The notes below the pieces were generated by a model. It did not search any database. It saw only the letters and a program-made list of their open reading frames with translations, and was not told where the DNA came from. DNA of 64,000 nucleotides from Jatrophihabitans sp035642535. GTDB taxonomy: Bacteria > Actinomycetota > Actinomycetes > Mycobacteriales > Jatrophihabitantaceae. The position numbers and the translations under genes were made by a program. The stretch spans positions 1-64,000 of the forward strand of contig DASQSE010000020.1 in NCBI GenBank assembly GCA_035642535.1, read 5' to 3'. This document shows positions 43,197 through 52,290 of the stretch, in pieces (position 1 is the stretch's first letter; the number at the start of each line of letters is the position of its first letter).

Positions 43197-44156
43197 CTAC
43201 GCTCGTCGCTTGGTAATTTCGTCCGTCAGCTGCGGTGCCACCTGGAACAGATCGCCAACGACGCCGAAGTCGGCGAGTTCGAAGATCGGCGCCTCCGGAT
43301 CCTTGTTGATGGCGACGATCGTCTTCGACGTCTGCATGCCGGCGCGGTGCTGGATGGCGCCGGAGATGCCGACCGCGATGTAGAGCTGCGGCGAGACTGT
43401 CACCCCGGTCTGGCCGACCTGCATTGCGTGCGGCACCCAGCCGGCGTCGACGACGGCGCGCGATGCACCGACGGCCGCGCCGAGCGAGTCGGCGAGCTTC
43501 TCGACGATCGCGAAGTTGTCGGCGCTGCCGATGCCGCGCCCGCCCGAGACCACCACGGAGGCGTCGGACAGTTGTGGCCGTGAGCCCTTCTCCTCGGCGA
43601 CGGTGTCGACGATCTTTGCCTTCTTGGCGGCGTCCGACACGCTCACCGACACCGCGACCTCCTCGGCCGCACCGGAGGCCGGCTCCGGGGCGAACGAGTT
43701 GGGCCGCACCGTGACGATCGGCGTGCCCTTGCTGATCTTCGACGTGGTCGTGATCGAGGCGCCGAAGATCTGCTGCGTGACGTTGCCCGCGCCGTCGACG
43801 CCGACCGCGTCGTAGATCAGGCCGGACTCGAGCTTGAGCGCCAGTCGCGCCGCGATCTCCTTGTTGTCCGCGCTCGACGACACGAGCACCGCGGCCGGCG
43901 TGGCCTGTGCGGCGACGGCCGCGAGGGCCTCGGCCTTGGGGGCGACCAAGTAGCCGGCGAGGTCTTCGCCCTCTGCGACGTAGACCTTCGCCGCGCCGTA
44001 CTCGGCGAGCTGATCCTTGAGCTGCGCGGCGGTGCCGGGCGCGCCGACGACGACCGCCGCCGCTTCGCCGAGCTGGCGGGCTGCGGTCAGCAACTCGAAC
44101 GTGGACTTCTTGACGGTGCCGTCGACCGCGTCGACGAGAACCAGTACCTCTGCCAT
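43197..44156 (-). CDS. etfA: Electron transfer flavoprotein alpha subunit
   Basis: 319 residues. Carries FAD and passes electrons from acyl-CoA dehydrogenases to ETF-quinone oxidoreductase. N-terminal VLVLVDAVDGTVKKSTFELL; C-terminal FAD motif VVVSGGRGIGSADNFAIVEK, VPHAMQVGQTGVTVSPQLYI and GISGAIQHRAGMQTSKTIVA. Ends with the typical DLFQVAPQLTDEI. It follows etfB by 13 nt. Confidence 0.97.
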   Translation of the reverse strand: MAEVLVLVDAVDGTVKKSTFELLTAARQLGEAAAVVVGAPGTAAQLKDQLAEYGAAKVYVAEGEDLAGYLVAPKAEALAAVAAQATPAAVLVSSSADNKEIAARLALKLESGLIYDAVGVDGAGNVTQQIFGASITTTSKISKGTPIVTVRPNSFAPEPASGAAEEVAVSVSVSDAAKKAKIVDTVAEEKGSRPQLSDASVVVSGGRGIGSADNFAIVEKLADSLGAAVGASRAVVDAGWVPHAMQVGQTGVTVSPQLYIAVGISGAIQHRAGMQTSKTIVAINKDPEAPIFELADFGVVGDLFQVAPQLTDEITKRRA

Positions 44157-44169
44157 GTCTGCCCGCTCC

Positions 44170-44949
44170 TCAGATCAGCTTCTTCGAGGCGAGGAATTCG
44201 GCGATCTTCGCGCCGCCGTCCCCTTCGTCCTTGACGGACTGGCCTGCCTGCCGTGGCGGCGCGTTCTCGAACGACGTGACCTGAGACCACGCGTTGGCCA
44301 GCCCGACCTCGCCGGCGTCGACCCCGAGGTCGCCCAACGTCTTCACGTCGATCGGCTTGCTCTTGGCCGCCATGATGCCCTTGAAGGACGGGTAGCGCGG
44401 GTCGTTGATCTTCTCCACGACGCTGATGACGGCCGGCGTCTCGCCCTGCACCTTTTCGTAGCCGGTGTCGGTGAGCCGCTCGATGGTGACCGTCGACCCG
44501 TCGACGGCCACCTTCCGCGCGAAGGTCAACTGCGCGACACCGAGCACCTCGGCCAGCATTGCCGGGACGACCGAGCCGCGCGCGTCGGTGGCCTCCGAGC
44601 CGGCGATCGCGACGTCCCACTCGACGGTGCCCAGCGCCTTGGCCAGGATCCTGGCGGTCGCGACCGCGTCCGAGCCGTGAATCGCCTCGTCCGATACGTG
44701 GACCGCTTTGTCCGCGCCCATCGAAAGCGCCTTGCGGATCGACTCGGTGGCCCGCTCCGGTCCGACAGTGAGGATGGTGACCTCGCCGCCGTGCGCCTCC
44801 TTGAGCAGCAACCCTTCCTCGATCGCGAATTCGTCGATGTAGTTGATCACTGGGTCGACGGCGGTGCGGTCGACCGTGTTGTCCTGTGGGTCGAGTTTGC
44901 GGTCGCCCTCCGTGTCGGGGACCTGCTTCATCAGCACCACGATGTTCAT
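44170..44949 (-). CDS. etfB: Electron transfer flavoprotein beta subunit
   Basis: 259 residues. Pairs with EtfA and binds AMP. N-terminal MNIVVLMKQVPDTEGDRKLD, DEFAIEEGLLLKEAHGGEVT, SMGADKAVHVSDEAIHGSD and DVAIAGSEATDARGSVVPA; late TVTIERLTDTGYEKVQGETP. First gene of etfBA; a standard promoter region lies in 44950-45075. Confidence 0.97.
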   Translation of the reverse strand: MNIVVLMKQVPDTEGDRKLDPQDNTVDRTAVDPVINYIDEFAIEEGLLLKEAHGGEVTILTVGPERATESIRKALSMGADKAVHVSDEAIHGSDAVATARILAKALGTVEWDVAIAGSEATDARGSVVPAMLAEVLGVAQLTFARKVAVDGSTVTIERLTDTGYEKVQGETPAVISVVEKINDPRYPSFKGIMAAKSKPIDVKTLGDLGVDAGEVGLANAWSQVTSFENAPPRQAGQSVKDEGDGGAKIAEFLASKKLI

Positions 44950-45075
44950 GCGGACGCTCCCTCAATCGTCACCCCGGCTCGCGCGGAGCATCCACGCATC
45001 CTACGGGCCGCAGATCGTGGCCATGCGGCCGGAAATGAGCAGACGTCCAGATGTGAGCTGGCCTACGGTTTGTCC

Positions 45076-45663
45076 GTGCGGATCGCGATCGCGTTGTTCG
45101 ACGGCGCCGAGGAGCTCGACTTCGCCGGGCCGTGGGAAGTGCTGGCGTACTGGGCCCGGGAGGTGGCGCAGGACGACGTCGAAGTGATCACGGTGGCGCC
45201 GGGTCTCGAACCGGTCCGAGCCGCCAAGGGCCTGCGGATACTTCCCGACCACACGCTGCACGACGCCGGTGCGATCGACGTCTTCGTCATGCCGGGCGGG
45301 CGCGGCACCCGGCAGCTGCTGTCCGCGGACGAGCCGCTGCACGTCGCGTTGCGCGCGATGGCGGGCGGCGGAACGCTGATGACGAGCGTCTGCACCGGCT
45401 CGCTCGTGTACGCGGCGGCCGGCCTGCTCAAGGGTCGGCCGGCGACCACCTACTGGGCCGCGTTCGACGAGCTGCTGGCCCAGGATCCGACGATCGAGGC
45501 ACGGCGCGACGACCGGTTCGTCGACGACGGCAACGTCATCACCGCGGCCGGCGTCTCGGCCGGCATCGACATGGCGCTGCATCTCGTGGTCCGGCTCGCC
45601 GGCGAAGAGCAGGCCCGCGCGACGAGGCGCGGCATCCAGTACGACCCAGAGCCTCCGGTGTAA
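45076..45663 (+). CDS. DJ-1/PfpI family protein (glutamine-amidotransferase-like)
   Basis: 195 residues from GTG 45076, 6 nt after TACGGT (leaderless type). ALFDGAEELDFAGPWEVLAY, VFVMPGGRGTRQLLSADEPL and the nucleophile elbow LMTSVCTGSLVYAAAGLLKG with Cys, then GVSAGIDMALHLVVRLAG. This looks like the stand-alone DJ-1 domain found in AraC-type regulators; no DNA-binding domain here. Function may be glyoxalase, protease or sensing. Confidence 0.88.
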   Translation: MRIAIALFDGAEELDFAGPWEVLAYWAREVAQDDVEVITVAPGLEPVRAAKGLRILPDHTLHDAGAIDVFVMPGGRGTRQLLSADEPLHVALRAMAGGGTLMTSVCTGSLVYAAAGLLKGRPATTYWAAFDELLAQDPTIEARRDDRFVDDGNVITAAGVSAGIDMALHLVVRLAGEEQARATRRGIQYDPEPPV

Positions 45664-45737
45664 TCCGCTACGTCATTCTTCAAACCGGTGTCGGTTGGCA
45701 GTTACGCTGCGTGCCCACTTTTTGCGAGGCTTAACGG

Positions 45738-46142
45738 GTGGACGACCAGACGTTCGATCCGGCGCGCATCGGGGCTGAGCTGGGCTTCACCACCGAAGAG
45801 CTGATGATGAACCGGGGCGGTGCGTTGTCCGACCGTCAGCGCGCCCTGCTGCAGAGCCGGCAGCACACCGCGCTGGGCGGGATCCTCGGCCGGTTCGCGT
45901 CGCTCAAGGTGCACGAGATCGTCGGTATCGCCCGCACCAGGACGCGACGGGCGCCCATCGCACCCGATCCCAGGTACGCCGGCGGCGTTCGTTACGAGGT
46001 TTCGATCGGAAAGATGACGTTCCTCGTCCGCAACCAGGCTGTTCTCGACGTGTTCGACGACGGAGCGCGATACCGCGCCTATTACGCCGGCGGCGGCGGC
46101 CGCTACTACAGCGTGCTGCTCTCGGCCGAACGCGTCGGCTGA
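45738..46142 (+). CDS. Conserved hypothetical protein
   Basis: 134 residues from GTG 45738. It starts FDPARIGAELGFTTEELMMN and has LSDRQRALLQSRQHTAL, then a beta-rich region (VRYEVSIGKMTFLVRNQAVL, YRAYYAGGGGRYYSVLLSAE). No signal peptide or membrane helix. The family was not recognised; the LGFT-EEL start resembles small actinobacterial cytosolic proteins. A possible -10 TACGCT lies 30 nt upstream. Confidence 0.6.
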   Translation: MDDQTFDPARIGAELGFTTEELMMNRGGALSDRQRALLQSRQHTALGGILGRFASLKVHEIVGIARTRTRRAPIAPDPRYAGGVRYEVSIGKMTFLVRNQAVLDVFDDGARYRAYYAGGGGRYYSVLLSAERVG

Positions 46143-46147
46143 CCCGA

Positions 46148-47194
46148 TCAGGCGTCGTAGTCGACCGTGACAGTCTCCGTCGTCGGCAGCGATTGACAGG
46201 TGAGCACGTAGCCCGCCGCGAGCTCGTCCTCCTCGAGCGCGTAGTTGCGGCGCATCGAGACCTCGCCGGACGTGAGGCGTGCCCGGCAGGTGCCGCACAC
46301 GCCGCCCTTGCAGGCGAAGGGCAGATCGGGACGGACACGCTGGGCGCCGTCGAGGATCGGCGTGCCTGGCGCAACGGTGACCGTGGTCGTGCGGCCGTCC
46401 AGGACGATCGTCACCTCTGCCCCGTTGCCGATCGGCGCGTCGACGTGCTGCACCTCAGCCGGCGGGATGTCCTCGACATAGAACAGCTCGCGGTGGACGC
46501 GGCGACGCTCGACGCCGAGCTCGGTCAGCACGCCGATCGCATCGGTCACCATGCCGTACGGCCCGCACAGCCACCAGTGGTCGACGGTCACCGGCTCGAG
46601 CGTCACGGGAAGCAGCGCGCGCAGCCGGTCGGCGTCGAGGCGGCCGGTGAACAGGTCCACCTCCTGCGGCTCGCGGGAGAGCACGTGGATCACCTGGATG
46701 CGCTCCGGATGGGCGTCCTTCAGATCGGCAACCTCGTCCGCGAACATCACCGTGTTGCTGCGCCGGTTGCCGTAGAACAACGTGACGCTCGATTCGTCCG
46801 AGGCAGCGAGCACCGACCCCGCGATCGAGAGCACCGGCGTGATCCCTGAACCGGCCGCGATCAGCACGTGATGTGCCGGCTCGGCGAGATCGGGGGTGAA
46901 GGTGCCGGACGGCGGCTGCACGTCGACGACGTCACCGGGCCGGACATCACGCACTAGCCAGCCGGACACCGAGCCGCCCGCGACCTCTCGCACGCCGATG
47001 CGCGGCGGCCGGCCGAAGGGCGCGCAGATCGAGTAGGAGCGCCGCTCGTCGCCGCGCCTGATCGTCAGCGACTGGCCGGGCCGGAACGCGAAGCTGTGCT
47101 TCAGCTCGTCGGGCACTACGAACGTGACGGCCGCGGAGTCGTCGGTGAGCGACTCGACGCGCGCCACTGTCAGCGCGTGGAACGGTGCTGTCAT
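46148..47194 (-). CDS. paaE: Phenylacetyl-CoA epoxidase reductase subunit PaaE
   Basis: 348 residues. FAD site RRSYSICAPFGRPP, NAD site VLIAAGSGITPVLSIAGS, and a C-terminal plant-type 2Fe-2S domain with CKGGVCGTCRARLT plus a distal Cys (VLTCQSLP). Passes electrons from NADPH to the PaaABC oxygenase. ATG 47194 overlaps the paaD stop as ATGA. Last gene of the paaZABCDE unit. Confidence 0.95.
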   Translation of the reverse strand: MTAPFHALTVARVESLTDDSAAVTFVVPDELKHSFAFRPGQSLTIRRGDERRSYSICAPFGRPPRIGVREVAGGSVSGWLVRDVRPGDVVDVQPPSGTFTPDLAEPAHHVLIAAGSGITPVLSIAGSVLAASDESSVTLFYGNRRSNTVMFADEVADLKDAHPERIQVIHVLSREPQEVDLFTGRLDADRLRALLPVTLEPVTVDHWWLCGPYGMVTDAIGVLTELGVERRRVHRELFYVEDIPPAEVQHVDAPIGNGAEVTIVLDGRTTTVTVAPGTPILDGAQRVRPDLPFACKGGVCGTCRARLTSGEVSMRRNYALEEDELAAGYVLTCQSLPTTETVTVDYDA

Positions 47195-47688
47195 AGCGGT
47201 TTGACCGCCTCGAACGGCTCGTCGCACCGCGTGCACCGGTGCAGCGACTTGCAGGCCGTCGCACCGAAGGCCGCGGTTTCGACGGTTTCCGCGGAGCCGC
47301 AGCGCGGACACGTCGCGCTGGCCCGCCGGCCGAGCGTGAGCGGCACCGGGCCGGTGCGCGGCCGCGCGGCCGCAGGCGGGGCGATGCCGGCCTCGGCCAG
47401 CTTGCCGCGGCCGGCGTCGGTGATCCAGTCGCTCGTCCACGGCGGGGCGAGCTGCGTGCGGATCTCGACCTCACGGTGGCCGGCCGCGCGCAACCGGCGC
47501 TCCAGGTCGGCGGTGATCTCACGCAGCGCGGGACATCCCGAATAGGTCGGGGTGATGGTCGCGACGACGCGGTCGGCGGACTCGTCGACGGCGCGCAGGA
47601 TGCCGAGGTCGCCGATGGTGAGCATCGGCAACTCCGGATCGGGTGTCGTGGCCGCGACATCCCACGCGGTCGCGGAGCGCGTCACCAT
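47191..47688 (-). CDS. paaD: Phenylacetyl-CoA epoxidase assembly protein PaaD
   Basis: 165 residues. MIP18-like N-terminus: DPELPMLTIGDLGILRAV and TPTYSGCPALREITADLE; C-terminal Cys pair motifs ATCPRCGSAET and LHRCTRCDEPF, a zinc ribbon-like end. Needed for maturation of the epoxidase iron centre. It overlaps paaC by 7 nt. Confidence 0.93.
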   Translation of the reverse strand: MVTRSATAWDVAATTPDPELPMLTIGDLGILRAVDESADRVVATITPTYSGCPALREITADLERRLRAAGHREVEIRTQLAPPWTSDWITDAGRGKLAEAGIAPPAAARPRTGPVPLTLGRRASATCPRCGSAETVETAAFGATACKSLHRCTRCDEPFEAVKPL

Positions 47689-48536
47689 GTGGCGTCCGGG
47701 TGGGCTCGGGGCAGGCTCTGTAGCTCGGCGAGGACATAGCCGAGCGCCTCGGTGTGCACACCGTCGCGGCCGGCGCGTCCGCCGACCAGGGCCAGCGGCG
47801 CGACGTCCGGGCGGTCGAGGCCGGCGGTGGCGAAGACCGTGTCGAGGACGACGTCCACCTCGCCGCGTTGGATGGGGACGAGATCAACCGGGTGCGGGCG
47901 GAACAGTTCGTCGACGTACGGCCAGATCGTCCGCAGCGCTGCCTGCATGCGCTGCTTCGAAAGCTCGGTGCCGTCGCCGAGCCGGATGACCCATTGCGCC
48001 GCGTAGTCGCGGTGGTAGGTCAGCTCGGCCATGCCCTTCGCGCCGATCGCGGCCAGCACCGGGTCGGCGGAGTCCGTGACGCGTTCGAACACCGCCAGCC
48101 GCCACGAGGAGAAGACGAGCAACCTGCCGACCACCTCCGCGAAGTCCTGGTCGGCGCGCTCGACCAGCCTGACGTTGCGGAACTGCGGCTCGTCCCGGAA
48201 GAACGCGAGCTCGTCCTCCGTCCTGCCCCGGATCGCGCCCGCGCGGCTGAGCAACATCCGCGCCTGGCCGAGCAGGTCGAGCGCGATGTTCGCGAGCGCC
48301 GTCTCCTCTTCCAGCTCGGGCATCCGGGTGATCCACTGCTGCAGCCGGTGACTGTAGATCAGCGCGTCGTCGCCGAGCGCGACACAGTAGGTCGCGAGAG
48401 CATCGGCGTCCATTCCTTCAGGTACGGACGTGTCGATGCCGGCCAGCGGGTCGGTGAAGCCGGTGCCGTACGCCCATCGGTGATCGTCGGCGTGGACGTC
48501 GGCCAGCCAGTCGTACGGGTTGTCGTGTTCAGTCAT
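47682..48536 (-). CDS. paaC: Phenylacetyl-CoA epoxidase subunit PaaC
   Basis: 284 residues. Ferritin-like structural subunit: LGDDALIYSHRLQQWITRMP, ANIALDLLGQARMLLSRAG, MAELTYHRDYAAQWVIRLGD and RMQAALRTIWPYVDELFRP. Forms the epoxidase with PaaA and PaaB. It follows paaB by 3 nt. Confidence 0.95.
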   Translation of the reverse strand: MTEHDNPYDWLADVHADDHRWAYGTGFTDPLAGIDTSVPEGMDADALATYCVALGDDALIYSHRLQQWITRMPELEEETALANIALDLLGQARMLLSRAGAIRGRTEDELAFFRDEPQFRNVRLVERADQDFAEVVGRLLVFSSWRLAVFERVTDSADPVLAAIGAKGMAELTYHRDYAAQWVIRLGDGTELSKQRMQAALRTIWPYVDELFRPHPVDLVPIQRGEVDVVLDTVFATAGLDRPDVAPLALVGGRAGRDGVHTEALGYVLAELQSLPRAHPDATW

Positions 48537-48539
48537 GGG

Positions 48540-48827
48540 CTACATGTGTGGGACGTCGTCGGGGATCTCGTAGAACGTCGGGTGCCGGTAGACCTTGTCG
48601 CCGGCGGGCGCGAAGAACGGGTCCTTCTCGTCCGGGCTCGATGCCGTGATGTCCGCGGCCTTGACGACCCAGATGCTGACGCCCTCGTTGCGGCGCGTGT
48701 AAAGGTCACGCGCGTGACGCAGCGCCATCTGCTGGTCGGCGGCGTGCAGCGATCCGACGTGCACGTGGTTGAGCCCGCGCTTGCCGCGCAGGAACACCTC
48801 GAACAGCGGCCACGAGGAGTCGGTCAT
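48540..48827 (-). CDS. paaB: Phenylacetyl-CoA epoxidase subunit PaaB
   Basis: 95 residues. WPLFEVFLRGKRGLNHVHVG start and ALRHARDLYTRRNEGVSIWV, ending YRHPTFYEIPDDVPHM, are all as in PaaB. Small subunit that bridges oxygenase parts. Overlaps the paaA stop by 4 nt. Confidence 0.95.
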   Translation of the reverse strand: MTDSSWPLFEVFLRGKRGLNHVHVGSLHAADQQMALRHARDLYTRRNEGVSIWVVKAADITASSPDEKDPFFAPAGDKVYRHPTFYEIPDDVPHM

Positions 48828-49807
48828 CCGACTTCGCCCCTCTCACGCACGCTCGGACCGCCCTTTTGCGTACCCGGCGGGGGCGAAGTCGCGGATTTGG
48901 CGGCGTGGGCCAGGGCAGCTTCCCGGACCCAGGCGCCGTCCTCGTGCGCCTTGCGGCGCTGCTCGATGCGCTCGGCGTTGCAGGGCCCGTTGCCGCTCAC
49001 CACGCGTTCGAACTCGGTCCAGTCGACGTCGTCGAAGTCGTAGTGCCCGCGCTGCTCGTTCCAGCGGATCTTGGCGTCGGGCAGCGTCACGCCCAGCTTC
49101 TCCGCCTGCGGCACCGTCATGTCGACGAAGCGCTGCCGCAGCTCGTCGTTGGTGTGCCGCTTGATCCCCCACGCCATCGAGCGCTCGGTGTTGGGCGAGC
49201 GATCGTCGGGTGGGCCGAACATCATCAGCGACGGCCACCAGTACCGGTTCGTGGCGTCTTGCACCATCTGACGCTGCGCATCGGTACCGCGCATCATCGT
49301 GAGCAGCAGCTCGTAGCCCTGCCGCTGATGGAAGGACTCCTCCTTGCAGATGCGCACCATCCCGCGCGCGTACGGCCCATAGGACGAGCGGCACAGCGGC
49401 ACCTGGTTGCAGATCGCGGCACCGTCGACCAGCCAGCCGATCACGCCCATGTCCGCATACGACAGGGTCGGATAATTGAAGATCGACGAGTACTTCTGCT
49501 TGCCCGAAAGGAGCTTCTCGGTCAGGTCCGCGCGGTCGGCACCGAGCGTTTCCGCCGCGCTGTAGAGGTACATGCCGTGCCCTGCCTCGTCCTGCACCTT
49601 CGCGATCAGGATGGCCTTGCGGCGCAGCGACGGTGCGCGAGTGATCCAGTTCCCTTCCGGCTGCATGCCGATGATCTCCGAGTGCGCGTGCTGCGCAATC
49701 TGCCGGATCATCGTGGCGCGGTAGGCGTCGGGCATCCAGTCGCGCGGCTCGATGCGTCGGTCGTGTTGGATCGTCTGCTCGAAGTGCTGCTCGACGTCTA
49801 CGGCCAT
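48824..49807 (-). CDS. paaA: Phenylacetyl-CoA epoxidase catalytic subunit PaaA
   Basis: 327 residues. Diiron oxygenase: IEPRDWMPDAYRATMIRQIA, IIGMQPEGNWITRAPSLRRK, AKVQDEAGHGMYLYSAAETL (Glu and His ligands) and RICKEESFHQRQGYELLLTM. Epoxidises the ring of phenylacetyl-CoA. ATG 49807 lies 10 nt inside the end of paaZ. Confidence 0.97.
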   Translation of the reverse strand: MAVDVEQHFEQTIQHDRRIEPRDWMPDAYRATMIRQIAQHAHSEIIGMQPEGNWITRAPSLRRKAILIAKVQDEAGHGMYLYSAAETLGADRADLTEKLLSGKQKYSSIFNYPTLSYADMGVIGWLVDGAAICNQVPLCRSSYGPYARGMVRICKEESFHQRQGYELLLTMMRGTDAQRQMVQDATNRYWWPSLMMFGPPDDRSPNTERSMAWGIKRHTNDELRQRFVDMTVPQAEKLGVTLPDAKIRWNEQRGHYDFDDVDWTEFERVVSGNGPCNAERIEQRRKAHEDGAWVREAALAHAAKSATSPPPGTQKGGPSVRERGEVG

Positions 49808-51819
49808 GTCTTCGCCACCATCGTCAGGACGTCGTACTGCGCGGCCAGCGAGTCGTCCTGCTTGGTGACTTGCGCGTCCCAGCGAACCTCGCCGTAGTCG
49901 CCGGGGCGCGGGCTGATCTGTTTGCAGGTCAGCGTGACGGTCAGCTCGTCGCCGGGATACACCGGGTTCAGGAAGCGCAGCTCGTCGATGCCGTAGTTCG
50001 CGAGGACGGGACCCGGATCCGGGTCTACGAACAGCCCGGCCGCCAGCGACAGCACGAGGTAGCCGTGCGCGACGATGCCGTCGAAGAACGGGTTCGCCGC
50101 GGCCGCCGCGGGATCGGTGTGCGCGTAGAAGGTGTCGCCGGTGAAGTCGGCGAAGTGCGCGACGTCCGCCGCCGTGACGCGCCGCGGTCCGGCGGTCACC
50201 GAGTCGCCCACCCGCAAATCGGCCAGCGACTTGCGGAACGGGTGCACGCCGGTCGCGCGCTCCGCCCCGCGCACCCAGCGGCTCGTGACGGCCCCGAGTA
50301 CCCGAGGCGACGCCTGGACCGCCGTCCGCTGCATGTGGTGCTTGATGCCGAGCACGCCGCCCATTTCCTCACCGCCACCGGCGCGGCCCGGACCACCGTG
50401 TACGAGCATCGGCAGCGGCGAGCCGTGCCCGGTCGACTCCGGCGCGTCATCGCGGTCGACGACGAGCAGCCGGCCGTGCCACGGCGCGACACCGAGGACG
50501 ACCTCGCGCGCGAACGCCGCGTCGTTCGTGACGACCGACCCGGCGAGACTGCCCTGCCCGCGCGCGGCGAGCTCGATCGCGTGCGCGGTGTCGCGGTAGC
50601 CGATGAGGGTGCTGACCGGTCCGAACGCCTCGACCTCATGAGGCTCAGCGCGGCTCGGCTCCGCTTTGATGAAGACGGGTGAGATGAACGCACCGCGCTC
50701 GGGATCGGCGCCGACCACGTCGACGCGCTCCGGGTCGCCGTACACCGCGGTGCCCACGGAGAGCAGCGCCTTGAGCGAGCGACGCACTTCCTCGCGCTGG
50801 TCGAGGCTGGCGAGCGCGCCCATCCGCACCGATTCGTCGGCCGGATTGCCGATCGTGACCTTCGCGAGTCGCGCGGCGGCGGCCTCGGCGACCGCGTCGA
50901 CCATCGACTCGGGGACGAGCGCGCGGCGGATCGCGGTGCACTTCTGCCCGGCCTTCACCGTCATCTCGGTGACGAGCTGCTTGACGTACAGATCGAATTC
51001 AGGTTCGTCGCGCGAGATGTCAGCGCCCAGGATCGAGCAGTTCAGCGAGTCGGCCTCGGCGTTGAACCGCACCGACCGGCCCACCACAGTCGGGTGAATG
51101 CGCAGCCGCTGCGCCGTCGACGCGGAGCCGGTGAAGGAGACGAGATCCTGCTCGGTGAGGTGGTCGAACAGGTCGCCGATACCGCCGCAGACCAGCTGCA
51201 GCGTGCCCGCCGGGAGCAGCCCCGAGTCGACGATCAGCTCGACGAGCCGGTGCGTCAGGAACGCGGTGGGCGTCGCCGGCTTGATGATGGACGGAACGCC
51301 GGCCAGGAACGCGGGTGCGAACTTCTCCAGCGGGCCCCAGACCGGGAAGTTGAACGCGTTGATCTGCACCGCGACACCGCGCAGTGGGGTGAGGACGTGC
51401 TGACCGACGAACTGACCGGCACGCCCGAGCTGCTCGACCGCGCCCTCGACGAGGATCGTGTCGGCAGGTAGCTCGCGCTTGCCCTTGGACGCGTAGGACA
51501 GCAGCACGCCGAAGCCGCCGTCGACGTCGAACTTCGAGTCGCCGAGCGTCGCGCCGGTGCGCTGCGACACTTCGTAGAGCGCGCCGCGGTGTTCCTTGAG
51601 GTAGAGGCCGACCGATTTCAGAATCGCCGCCCGCTCGTGGAAGGTCAGCTCGCGCAGCGCCGGACCGCCGGTGTTGCGGCCGTGCGCGAGCGCGGCGGGC
51701 AGGTCGATACCTTCGGTCGAGACCGTGTCGATCTGCTCGCCGGTGACCGCGTCGCGTACGGGCGTCCCCTCGCCCGACGGCTCGACCCAGCTGTCCTGGA
51801 CGTAACTGCGCAACGGCAT
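49798..51819 (-). CDS. paaZ: Bifunctional oxepin-CoA hydrolase / 3-oxo-5,6-dehydrosuberyl-CoA semialdehyde dehydrogenase
   Basis: 673 residues from ATG 51819 with GGAGCGG upstream. An N-terminal ALDH (FHERAAILKSVGLYLKEHRG, INAFNFPVWGPLEKFAPAF, FTGSASTAQRLRIHPTVV, catalytic Cys in TVKAGQKCTAIRRALVP) is fused to a MaoC hotdog hydratase (FADFTGDTFYAHTDPAAAAA with Asp-His, then IVAHGYLVLSLAAGLF). First gene of the minus-strand paa unit, with the operator 28 nt upstream. Confidence 0.96.
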   Translation of the reverse strand: MPLRSYVQDSWVEPSGEGTPVRDAVTGEQIDTVSTEGIDLPAALAHGRNTGGPALRELTFHERAAILKSVGLYLKEHRGALYEVSQRTGATLGDSKFDVDGGFGVLLSYASKGKRELPADTILVEGAVEQLGRAGQFVGQHVLTPLRGVAVQINAFNFPVWGPLEKFAPAFLAGVPSIIKPATPTAFLTHRLVELIVDSGLLPAGTLQLVCGGIGDLFDHLTEQDLVSFTGSASTAQRLRIHPTVVGRSVRFNAEADSLNCSILGADISRDEPEFDLYVKQLVTEMTVKAGQKCTAIRRALVPESMVDAVAEAAAARLAKVTIGNPADESVRMGALASLDQREEVRRSLKALLSVGTAVYGDPERVDVVGADPERGAFISPVFIKAEPSRAEPHEVEAFGPVSTLIGYRDTAHAIELAARGQGSLAGSVVTNDAAFAREVVLGVAPWHGRLLVVDRDDAPESTGHGSPLPMLVHGGPGRAGGGEEMGGVLGIKHHMQRTAVQASPRVLGAVTSRWVRGAERATGVHPFRKSLADLRVGDSVTAGPRRVTAADVAHFADFTGDTFYAHTDPAAAAANPFFDGIVAHGYLVLSLAAGLFVDPDPGPVLANYGIDELRFLNPVYPGDELTVTLTCKQISPRPGDYGEVRWDAQVTKQDDSLAAQYDVLTMVAKTWP

Positions 51820-51846
51820 CTCATCCGCTCCGTTCCGTCTTATTTC

Positions 51847-51862
51847 CCGACCGATCGGTCGG
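51847..51862. promoter_or_regulatory. PaaR-type operator between paaZ and paaI
   Basis: CCGACCGATCGGTCGG, a perfect 16-bp palindrome, lies between divergent paaZ (minus) and paaI-paaR (plus), 11 nt upstream of the -10-like TACCGT (51873-51878) of paaI, so it covers that -35 region. The symmetry (GACCG/CGGTC) is typical of TetR sites; PaaR is encoded at 52287-52880. Confidence 0.85.
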
Positions 51863-51885
51863 TTATCCATGCTACCGTTTTGTCC

Positions 51886-52290
51886 GTGTCGGGCAAGGAC
51901 TCCGCCAAGTCCGTCGATGCGATGCTCGCCGCCGACCATGCCTCGGCCGCCCTGGGCATCGAGGTCGTCGAGCACGGCCCCGGCTGGGCGCGGGCCCGGA
52001 TGACAGTGCGTTCGGACATGGTCAACGGCCACGACATCGCGCACGGCGGGCTCGTCTTCGCGCTCGCCGACACCACGTTCGCGTGCGCGTGCAACGGCTG
52101 GGGACGGGCAACGGTCGCGGCCGGCGCCGACATCGCCTTCCTGGCACCGGCGCATGCGGGTGATCTCCTGGAGGCCGAGGCGCAGGTCAGGTCCAGGCGG
52201 GGCCGCAACGGGATCTACGACGTGACCGTGCGCCGCGGCGACGACGTCATCGCCGAGTTCCGCGGCCGCAGTACCGAGCTGCGTTCATGA
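51886..52290 (+). CDS. paaI: Hydroxyphenylacetyl-CoA thioesterase PaaI
   Basis: 134 residues from GTG 51886, 7 nt after TACCGT (leaderless type). Hotdog fold with catalytic region MVNGHDIAHGGLVFALADTT, then IAFLAPAHAGDLLEAEAQVR. Releases CoA from dead-end hydroxylated phenylacetyl-CoA. Overlaps paaR as ATGA. Confidence 0.93.
   Translation: MSGKDSAKSVDAMLAADHASAALGIEVVEHGPGWARARMTVRSDMVNGHDIAHGGLVFALADTTFACACNGWGRATVAAGADIAFLAPAHAGDLLEAEAQVRSRRGRNGIYDVTVRRGDDVIAEFRGRSTELRS

Noticed and set aside
41328..43583. Plus-strand open frame of about 750 codons opposite LLM and MFS genes
   Set aside because: Composition is low-complexity Arg/Gly/His, and the minus-strand proteins have recognisable motifs throughout. 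High GC gives long shadow frames.
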